From: Verrucomicrobiales bacterium
GTDB lineage: Bacteria; Verrucomicrobiota; Verrucomicrobiia; Limisphaerales; J093
Length of the DNA: 64,000 nt
Assembly: GCA_024233305.1 (NCBI GenBank)
Contig: JACKPV010000031.1
Location: 124,001-188,000, forward strand
Direction: 5' to 3'
The notes beneath the pieces are model-generated. The model worked only from the letters and a program-made list of their open reading frames with translations. It was not told the DNA's origin and ran no database searches. Below are positions 56,515-64,000 of this stretch, in pieces (position 1 is the first letter of the stretch; each line of letters starts with the position of its first letter). Made by a program: the position numbers and the translations under genes.

Positions 56515-57342
56515 ATGATGAACTCATTTCGCCCGCGTGCCGGCGCCCTGGCCCCGGCGGTGGAACGTCGTTCGCAGCCGCCCGGTTTCACGCTGATCGA
56601 ACTGCTCGTGGTCATCGCCATCATCGCCATCCTGGCCGGGCTGCTCCTCCCGGCCCTCAGCAAGGCGAAGGCCCGCGCGCTGAGGACCCTCTGCACCAGC
56701 AACCAGCACCAGTGGGGGGTGGCCCTCCAGATGTATGCGGGCGACAACGAGAACAAGTTCCCCGACAACAGCGACGGCTACGATCTGAGCTGGGTGGGCA
56801 CGAACATGGCCCGGTTCTGGAGCGATTACCTCATCAAGTCCGAGAAGACCACCGCCCAGAAGGACCGTGGGCATGTCGCCTTCTGTCCGACCGACAAATG
56901 GCATCGCCTGGCCGATCTCTGGCGCAACGACGATCCCCAGTCCGAATCCAAACCCATCCTCACCGGCTACTTCTACCTCCCGGGCCGGCAACCCGGAGGA
57001 TGGAACTATAACGCCAACGGGATCGGCGAATGGCATTACCGGAAGAAGTTCAACACGGAATACGAGCGCGCTCCCATCCTCATCGACCGCCTCCAGGGCG
57101 TGGGCTCGTGGAACCTCAGCGGCAACACCGGCGCCATGACCTGGTACACCACGTCCGATGGCAAGACCGTACCCACGGCCAACCACGCGGGCGATGGCGG
57201 CGTGCCGGAGGGGGGCAACTTCCTCTTCGAGGATGGCCACGTCGAGTGGCGCGGGTTCAATCTCGCCAACGCCCGCGGCACCATCGACGTGGGCTCGATG
57301 ACCGGTAACTGGGTGCTCTTCTACAAGATCCCGATCAACTGA
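56515..57342 (+). CDS. Type II secretion-like pseudopilin, verrucomicrobial/planctomycete class
   Basis: A 275-residue protein. The prepilin signal is [20 protein letters not shown] with cleavage expected after Gly24 and Glu at mature position 5 (residue 29). The segment [14 protein letters not shown] marks the class expanded in Verrucomicrobiota and Planctomycetota. The C-terminus has the expected His then [11 protein letters not shown] motif. The ATG at 56515 is chosen over a GTG 27 bases upstream. No other secretion-system gene is nearby, and the function of these solitary pseudopilins is unclear. Confidence 0.92.
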   Translation: MMNSFRPRAGALAPAVERRSQPPGFTLIELLVVIAIIAILAGLLLPALSKAKARALRTLCTSNQHQWGVALQMYAGDNENKFPDNSDGYDLSWVGTNMARFWSDYLIKSEKTTAQKDRGHVAFCPTDKWHRLADLWRNDDPQSESKPILTGYFYLPGRQPGGWNYNANGIGEWHYRKKFNTEYERAPILIDRLQGVGSWNLSGNTGAMTWYTTSDGKTVPTANHAGDGGVPEGGNFLFEDGHVEWRGFNLANARGTIDVGSMTGNWVLFYKIPIN

Positions 57343-57795
57343 GCCGTAACGATTCAGTAACTCGTAGCCGCCGACGTGCAGTCAGCGCAAGATTCAGCGG
57401 GGATAGGGCAGCCTGTTGCCGAGGGAGACGATTCACGGAAAAGTGACTGCTGATCGGAATCGGCGAGCCCGCGTAAGCCCTTGGATTTCAGCGCCGACTA
57501 CACGTCGGCGGCTACCCCGTGTTGAATCGATACGGCTGAGGAGGGGTCACTTGACCCACTCCAATCGCCAACACGCGTTCGATTGTGCGGGCACTGATGT
57601 GAATACGGTTTCTCCCGCCGGGAGCGTTTCGTCTGTCGGTGCGCACCATCGCTGTACGGCAGGAAACCGTTCCCGCCTCGATGGAAGATGAGCCGGTTCC
57701 GCGTTCGCGCCTGCGGTTCACTGGACGCAAAAGACCGGAGATCGGTCGGTCGGAAACCGGTCGCCAGCCCCTCTCCCGCGACAACGCAACACGGC
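57343..57795. other. Intergenic region of 453 bases holding an inverted-repeat element
   Basis: No convincing gene is present between the pseudopilin stop and the stop of the hypothetical gene on the minus strand. It contains the inverted repeat annotated separately at 57364-57515. The remainder is mixed-composition sequence with several GATTCA/GGTTTC words and no recognisable RNA or promoter. Confidence 0.6.
57364..57515. repeat. Imperfect 25-base inverted repeat, possible REP/MITE-like element
   Basis: GTAGCCGCCGACGTGCAGTC and the following AGCGC (57364-57388) match the reverse complement of 57491-57515 (GCGCCGACTACACGTCGGCG then GCTAC), with 2 mismatches in 25. The arms are about 100 bases apart. 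The long, nearly perfect arms in an otherwise empty gap suggest a mobile or repetitive intergenic element rather than a terminator. Confidence 0.55.
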
Positions 57796-58476
57796 CTACC
57801 TGCCGGGGCCACGACCCCGCCCGAAATGCCGGAAGCCGTTTCCCGGCGTGTCGCCGTATGGATGGAACCGACGCGGACCGGTCCCGGGCGCCAACCGGCG
57901 CAACGTGGCGGCCTCCGCCCGGGGTTGCAGATAGTGGCGCTGGAAGTACTCGTAGCTTTCGGGATCAAGCCCCCCGGTCACCGAACGTCGGGCCGCCAAC
58001 ACGCGGGCGATCGCCAGGTTCCGCTGCTGCTGTTGAGAATCCCTTCGCTCGGCCCCCGTCTGCAGCAACAGCGTGACGATGTCGTCGGACACGTCATGCT
58101 GCTTGAGCGCGATGACCTCCTGCTCGTTGAGGGGCTCGTCCGGCGGTGTCGATTCAATGAAAGTCCGCATCACTGACGGCGAGATGCCCGCGTCCGCCAT
58201 TTTGATGACGCCTTCGACCAGCGCCGACAGCGACTTCGCGGGGGCCGTGTTCGTGTTGACCTGGCCGGCCTCGACCGAAGGCCCGGCGGACTGCGCCCCT
58301 ACGGGAGGTGGATTCGTGACCGGGACGTCGATCGCCCCCAACGCCGGCTCCGGGTCGCCAACGCCCGCGTGAACAACTCCTCCCGAGATCAGCGCGAACA
58401 GGATTGCGAACCGGAAAACGGCCCGGCGGGACAAACCCGCCCGGGGCGCGTCCGAACGATGATTCAGCATCTTCAT
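57796..58476 (-). CDS. Secreted protein of unknown function
   Basis: A 226-residue protein with a Sec signal (AVFRFAILFALISGGVVHA). After a Pro-rich linker the sequence contains LVEGVIKMADAGISPSVMRT, then ESTPPDEPLNEQEVIALKQH and DVSDDIVTLLLQ. These read as two helical units of a kind seen in verrucomicrobial secreted proteins where an 'LsxxEVIALKxxGVSDxVI' pattern recurs. The C-terminus is Arg/Gly-rich (FRHFGRGRGPGR). The ATG at 58476 is the start that gives a signal peptide. The function is unknown. Confidence 0.65.
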   Translation of the reverse strand: MKMLNHRSDAPRAGLSRRAVFRFAILFALISGGVVHAGVGDPEPALGAIDVPVTNPPPVGAQSAGPSVEAGQVNTNTAPAKSLSALVEGVIKMADAGISPSVMRTFIESTPPDEPLNEQEVIALKQHDVSDDIVTLLLQTGAERRDSQQQQRNLAIARVLAARRSVTGGLDPESYEYFQRHYLQPRAEAATLRRLAPGTGPRRFHPYGDTPGNGFRHFGRGRGPGR

Positions 58477-58905
58477 GGTCGGAGTATGCGTGGATATGGG
58501 CCGGCCGACTATCCATCGCGATCCAGGCTTTGGCAAGGGCACCCGCGGACGATAGGGTTCGCTTGAGGGGGACCAGACCGAAGTGCCCGCCATGACCATC
58601 AGGGATTCCGGCAGGCTTGCTTGTGATCCCAGCCAGGATCGAAGCGGGCGGACCCGGCACAGTTCGGCAGGCCACCGCATGATTCACGGGAAACCAGGCA
58701 CCGGTTCGACGGCGGCGCCCCCCCCGACGGCGGCGTTCCTCCACCGCGCTCCGACAGGAACTCGTCAGCGCCGTCGCCGGCATGCCGGGGATTTAGGTTT
58801 GCCGCACCGGGCTTCCAGCGGGCAGGGTAACCCGCGCATCCTCCCGCGGCCGACCGGGTGGCGGGCGGGGTGGCACAGCAGCGTGAACTCCGAAGAAAGC
58901 ACCTG
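58477..58905. other. Divergent intergenic region of 429 bases, no gene seen
   Basis: Between the secreted hypothetical (minus) and the peptide transporter (plus). A frame of about 107 codons at 58583-58906 has no family features and is Arg/Pro/His-rich in the manner of non-coding GC-rich DNA. Promoters for both flanking genes are expected here but no clear -35/-10 pair can be identified. Confidence 0.5.
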
Positions 58906-60792
<1,887 letters not shown>

Positions 60793-60837
60793 CAGCGGCC
60801 AGACAAAACGGACGCGCCGCGGCGTCCTGCGGTAAGG

Positions 60838-61350
60838 ATGGCCGGCCGACAGGACATCGAACGCTGGTATGACGAACACGCCGGGGCGTTGTTTGCCTTG
60901 CTGCTCAACCTGACGCGGGACGAGAGCGACGCGCGCGATCTCCTGCAAGCGGTGTTCGTCCGCTTGGCGAGCCAATCCGAGCGCTTCGCCGCAGCCGCAG
61001 ACCCCCGGGCGTACGCCCTCCGATTGGCCCACAATGCGGCGGTGGACTTGTTCCGCCGACGCAGCCGACGGCACGAACGGGAGGAAACCTGGGAGGCGGA
61101 GTGCCGTCCGTTGTTCGCCCCGACCGACGACCCGGATGAAGCGGTTTTCCGGCAGGCATTGAACGGTGCCCTGGCGGAACTGCCCCCCGACCAACGCGCG
61201 GTGGTGCATCTCAAGCTGTGGGAAGGGCGCACGTTCGACGACATCGCCGGGCTGCTGGGGATCCCGTTGAACACCGCCGCCAGCCGGTATCGTTACGCAA
61301 TAGACAAACTGCGGGCGCGGCTGCGTCCCCTTTACGAGGAACTGCAATGA
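60838..61350 (+). CDS. ECF-type RNA polymerase sigma factor
   Basis: A 170-residue sigma-70-family factor. Region 2 (ALLLNLTRDESDARDLLQAV and DPRAYALRLAHNAAVDLFRR) and region 4 HTH (LPPDQRAVVHLKLWEGRTFD, then IAGLLGIPLNTAASRYRYAI) are clear, joined by a short linker. It overlaps the downstream anti-sigma-like gene by an ATGA at 61347-61350. Target promoters are unknown but probably include the cassette itself. Confidence 0.92.
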   Translation: MAGRQDIERWYDEHAGALFALLLNLTRDESDARDLLQAVFVRLASQSERFAAAADPRAYALRLAHNAAVDLFRRRSRRHEREETWEAECRPLFAPTDDPDEAVFRQALNGALAELPPDQRAVVHLKLWEGRTFDDIAGLLGIPLNTAASRYRYAIDKLRARLRPLYEELQ

Positions 61351-61760
61351 AGACGAGCGACTTCGAGGAACGGCTGCGCCGGCAACCGCGGGCGGAACCG
61401 CCGGCCCACTGGCGGAACGCGGTCATCGACGCGGCGGTCGCCGCGCTTCCCTGCCCGGCTCCGGACCGGCCCCATTCGGGCTCACCCGGCTGGCTGGGGT
61501 GGTTGCGTCCGGCGCGATTGGGTTGGATCGGCCTCGCCGCGGCCTGGATGTTGATCCTCCTCCTCAACCACGCCGCCCGGCCCGAGCCCCTGCCGGCGGC
61601 ATTCAGCGACGGAGGCCCTGTCGAAGTGTGGTCCACCTGGGAGTCGCACCAGCGCGTCCTCGCGCGGCAACTGGAGCTGGCGCCGGAGCCGGGTTCCCTG
61701 CCGCATCGTTCCGGCCCCGGCCGCCAAAGCGCCCTGCCCCTGACGCTGCCGTTCGCTTGA
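61347..61760 (+). CDS. Probable membrane anti-sigma factor
   Basis: A 137-residue protein translationally coupled to the sigma factor. It has a short polar N-terminus (KTSDFEERLRRQPRAEPPAH), one transmembrane helix at about 58-75 (LGWIGLAAAWMLILLLNHA) and a short C-terminal periplasmic part. No zinc-binding HxxxCxxC motif is visible, so it is not a classic ZAS anti-sigma. The role is inferred from position and topology. Confidence 0.7.
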   Translation: MKTSDFEERLRRQPRAEPPAHWRNAVIDAAVAALPCPAPDRPHSGSPGWLGWLRPARLGWIGLAAAWMLILLLNHAARPEPLPAAFSDGGPVEVWSTWESHQRVLARQLELAPEPGSLPHRSGPGRQSALPLTLPFA

Positions 61761-61806
61761 AATTGAAAACCGTCCGTCGCTCCGCGACACGATTCACCGC
61801 CCCCCC

Positions 61807-63546
61807 ATGAAAACGCCCTCCTGGATCTGGAAATGGACCCGCCGGATGCTCTTCACCCTGCTCGGTCTGGTCACCCTGACCGTGTTGATGATCGCCTTCG
61901 AGAACTGGCGCGCCAAACGCGACTGGCTCGCCTATCGCGAGGCGTGGACCGGCAAAGGCGAACTCTTCGACCGGATGGCGTTCATGCCCGGAGACATTCC
62001 GGATGAGGAGAACCTGGCTGCCACCCCTTTGCTCGCTCCCTTGCGCGATTACGATTTCGACCCGCGCACGGGAGCGGGCGTGGTCTGGAAAGACCCGGAC
62101 GCAGTCGCCCGCCTCAGCCGGCACTTCGGCTGGCACACCGGGTTGAAGAGCGGTGGTTCGCCGTTCATGGGCGCGGGCTTCGCCGACTTCTCGATCGACA
62201 CCGACCGGGTAAAGGCGGCAGCAAGCGCGGCGGCCAACGCCAGCGGTACCGGCGCAACCGCGCCGGCTGACGGACCGGACTCCGACGGCGACGGCCTCAC
62301 CGACTTGCAGGAAAGCTACCTCGGCACCGATCCGCAAAAGCCGGACCAAGCCGCCGCAGAGCTGAGGAGGGCGCTGGAACTGGCGGAGAGGCCCGAACTG
62401 CCGGGCGGACGCCCGGAAGGCCGGCTGGCGCCGCTCGCCGGTCTCGAGGGACGAGCGCTGGCGGAAGGCTTGTTGCGCCTGCTGGAAGCAGACCGGCCCG
62501 CCTTCGATGAAATCGCCGCGGCCGCCGCCAGCCGGCCCCACCTGGTGTTCAATGCGGGTCGGATGGACCCGACCGGGCCACTGCTGGCCCAACTGAGCCC
62601 CGTGAAGAGCATCGCCGCGGCCTTTCGCACCCGGGCCCTGGCGCGCTTGTTGGCCGACGATCCGACCGGCGCCTTGGAGGACATCGAGACCGCGCTGGCC
62701 ATCGGCGACCGCCTTCAGTCCGAGCCGCTGCTCATTACCGGTCTGGTCCGACTGGCGGTGGCCATGACCGTGGTCCAACCGATCTGGGAAGGGCTCGCCC
62801 GCCACCAGTGGTCCCCGGAACAACTGGCCCGGCTGCAGCGTGCGCTGGGACGTTTGAACCTCGTCGAGGAAGGCGCCTTCTACCTGCGCGCCGAACGCGC
62901 CTACAGCCTCATGCTCTTCGACTTCATGCTTCGCAGGCCGTCCGAGTTGAGCCAGGTACAGTCGGATCTCGTGCCGCCGGTGGGTAGATTCCTGCCCAGC
63001 GCCATCGTCTATCGGAACGAACTCGCGGTGGCCCGCGACTTTCAGGAGAAACTGCTGCCGCTTCTCGATCCGGGCCGGCGCACCGTCGATATGGAACGTC
63101 TGCGGCAATTGACCGAGACCGCCGAGGCCGAGGCCGGGCGTTTGAAAGGCGGCTTCCCGCCCTTCAAGGTGTCGCCGTATCGCATCTTCGCCTGGATGCT
63201 CCTCCCGGCCATCCAGCGAGTGCCCGAGAAATTCGCGCAGGGCCAGGCCTGGATCACCCTCGCCGAAGTGGCCTGCGCATTGGAACGGCACCGGCTGGAA
63301 AAGCACGATCTACCTGGAAATCTCGAGGCTCTCGCTCCCGAGTTCCTTGACCAAGCGCCACTTGATCCTGCCGGCGGGGGGCCTCTCCACTACCGGCGCT
63401 TGTCCCCCACCCGCTTCGTCCTCTACTCGGTCGGCCCCGGCGCCACGGACAACGGCGGCGAGGTGGTTCGCCGGGAACGCGACGGCATGGCGCTCCCCGC
63501 GGATCCCAAGGGCGACTGGGTCTGGACCTATCCCGAATCCCCGTAG
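61807..63546 (+). CDS. Membrane-anchored protein of unknown function with a calcium-binding DSDGDGLTD motif
   Basis: A 579-residue protein with an N-terminal membrane helix (MLFTLLGLVTLTVLMIAF). Residues about 158-175 carry a thrombospondin-type-3-like calcium motif (DSDGDGLTDLQESYLGTDP). The rest is mainly helical (ALARLLADDPTGALEDIETA; LVRLAVAMTVVQPIWEGLA) and ends with HYRRLSPTRFVLYSVG, then DNGGEVVRRERDG. It follows the anti-sigma gene by 46 bases; the three genes form a cassette seen in verrucomicrobia. The function is unknown; extracytoplasmic location is likely. Confidence 0.72.
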   Translation: MKTPSWIWKWTRRMLFTLLGLVTLTVLMIAFENWRAKRDWLAYREAWTGKGELFDRMAFMPGDIPDEENLAATPLLAPLRDYDFDPRTGAGVVWKDPDAVARLSRHFGWHTGLKSGGSPFMGAGFADFSIDTDRVKAAASAAANASGTGATAPADGPDSDGDGLTDLQESYLGTDPQKPDQAAAELRRALELAERPELPGGRPEGRLAPLAGLEGRALAEGLLRLLEADRPAFDEIAAAAASRPHLVFNAGRMDPTGPLLAQLSPVKSIAAAFRTRALARLLADDPTGALEDIETALAIGDRLQSEPLLITGLVRLAVAMTVVQPIWEGLARHQWSPEQLARLQRALGRLNLVEEGAFYLRAERAYSLMLFDFMLRRPSELSQVQSDLVPPVGRFLPSAIVYRNELAVARDFQEKLLPLLDPGRRTVDMERLRQLTETAEAEAGRLKGGFPPFKVSPYRIFAWMLLPAIQRVPEKFAQGQAWITLAEVACALERHRLEKHDLPGNLEALAPEFLDQAPLDPAGGGPLHYRRLSPTRFVLYSVGPGATDNGGEVVRRERDGMALPADPKGDWVWTYPESP

Positions 63547-63664
63547 CCTCAACCACCGCGACAATGGCGCGCCGGACCATTCCCCTGCCCCGCCCTGCCG
63601 TGGACAACCGCGGACGGCCCGGCGCCTTTGACGGCTTGATGCGTCCTGGGCTACCCTGCGCGGG

Positions 63665-64000
63665 ATGAAAGCCGACCTCGCCGCCGCGCTGATCATGCTC
63701 GCGATCGTGACGGCGCCTCCCCGCGTTGCGACAGCCGCCCAGACCGGCAACGCTCCGTCGAACCCGGAGCAAGGCCCGGCGTCCCGTGAACCCCGATCGT
63801 ATCGCGAAGCTCTCGATCAATGGGAATCGCAGGCCGGTGCGGCCCTTGCCGCGGGGTTGCCGGGCGTCCAACCCGGATTCGACGACTCCGGCTGGCCGGA
63901 AATGCGGCTTCCGGCGTATTGGGAAAGCGGGCCGTTGCCGGGCTTCGACGGTCTCGTGTGGTTCCGGAAAACCGTTGAGATCCCGACGAGTTGGACCGGA
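63665..64000 (+). CDS. Secreted sialate O-acetylesterase-type protein, N-terminal part (3' truncated by window)
   Basis: A gene starting with ATG at 63665 and running off the window; 112 residues are visible. A Sec signal (LAAALIMLAIVTAPPRVATA) is followed by a linker and FDDSGWPEMRLPAYWESGPL and PGFDGLVWFRKTVEIPTSW. This galactose-binding/jelly-roll segment is typical of the inserted domain in multi-domain sialate O-acetylesterases and of GH2-type N-termini. Without the rest, esterase and glycosidase cannot be separated, but the esterase is favoured. Confidence 0.72.
   Translation, partial: MKADLAAALIMLAIVTAPPRVATAAQTGNAPSNPEQGPASREPRSYREALDQWESQAGAALAAGLPGVQPGFDDSGWPEMRLPAYWESGPLPGFDGLVWFRKTVEIPTSWTG

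Overview
The window is about 64 kb of GC-rich bacterial chromosome, densely packed on both strands. The gene content points to a free-living or particle-associated Verrucomicrobiota, probably near Limisphaerales/Pedosphaera. The pointers are a solitary pseudopilin of the '[29 protein letters not shown]' class with a C-terminal DGHV motif, Tat-exported Gfo/Idh/MocA and TIM-barrel proteins, a sulfatase, two sialate O-acetylesterase-like proteins, an ECF sigma/anti-sigma cassette and a bifunctional amino-sugar kinase-MurQ. The placement is inferred from gene content; no rRNA gene, tRNA gene, CRISPR array or insertion sequence was seen.

Region by region. 1-9.8 kb: the tail of an unknown gene, a secreted oxidoreductase, priA, an NCS1 permease, a degraded LuxR-type HTH remnant, a DUF192 lipoprotein coupled to nadE, a molybdenum-carrier-like protein and a small secreted GlcG/HbpS-like protein. 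9.9-20.4 kb: carbohydrate block with a sialate O-acetylesterase carrying an extra C-terminal domain, a pterin dehydratase, galK, a translationally coupled sucrose-phosphate synthase/phosphatase fusion and amylosucrase, a secreted AGE-family epimerase, dtd and a small membrane protein.

20.7-27.4 kb: a complete four-gene Wadjet (JetABCD) SMC-type anti-plasmid defence operon, the clearest dedicated 'system' in the window. 27.6-38.7 kb (almost all minus strand): sulfatase, TPR protein plus mtnA, an overlapping MscS channel/phosphodiesterase/histidine kinase operon, and a ccsA-hemA-hemC haem operon.

38.8-50.7 kb: TlpA-like thioredoxin, two sugar-isomerase-like TIM barrels flanking a double-CDGSH iron-sulfur protein, the kinase-MurQ fusion, two paralogous zinc-ribbon/membrane/NTF2-like proteins of unknown role, a DEAD-box helicase and folC. 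50.8-64 kb: hypA-hypB without other hydrogenase genes, a LysR regulator, hisS, an HU/IHF protein, an MFS exporter with a large loop insertion, the pseudopilin, an inverted-repeat element, a secreted hypothetical, a POT peptide transporter with a loop insertion, the sigma/anti-sigma/effector cassette and the start of a second esterase-type protein cut by the window end.

Themes: scavenging and remodelling of extracellular glycans and peptidoglycan (esterases, sulfatase, epimerases, MurQ, galactokinase, peptide importer), sucrose/glucan storage or osmoprotection, envelope stress sensing, and exclusion of foreign circular DNA by Wadjet. Very long open frames antisense to real genes are common here because of the high GC at third positions and were discarded.
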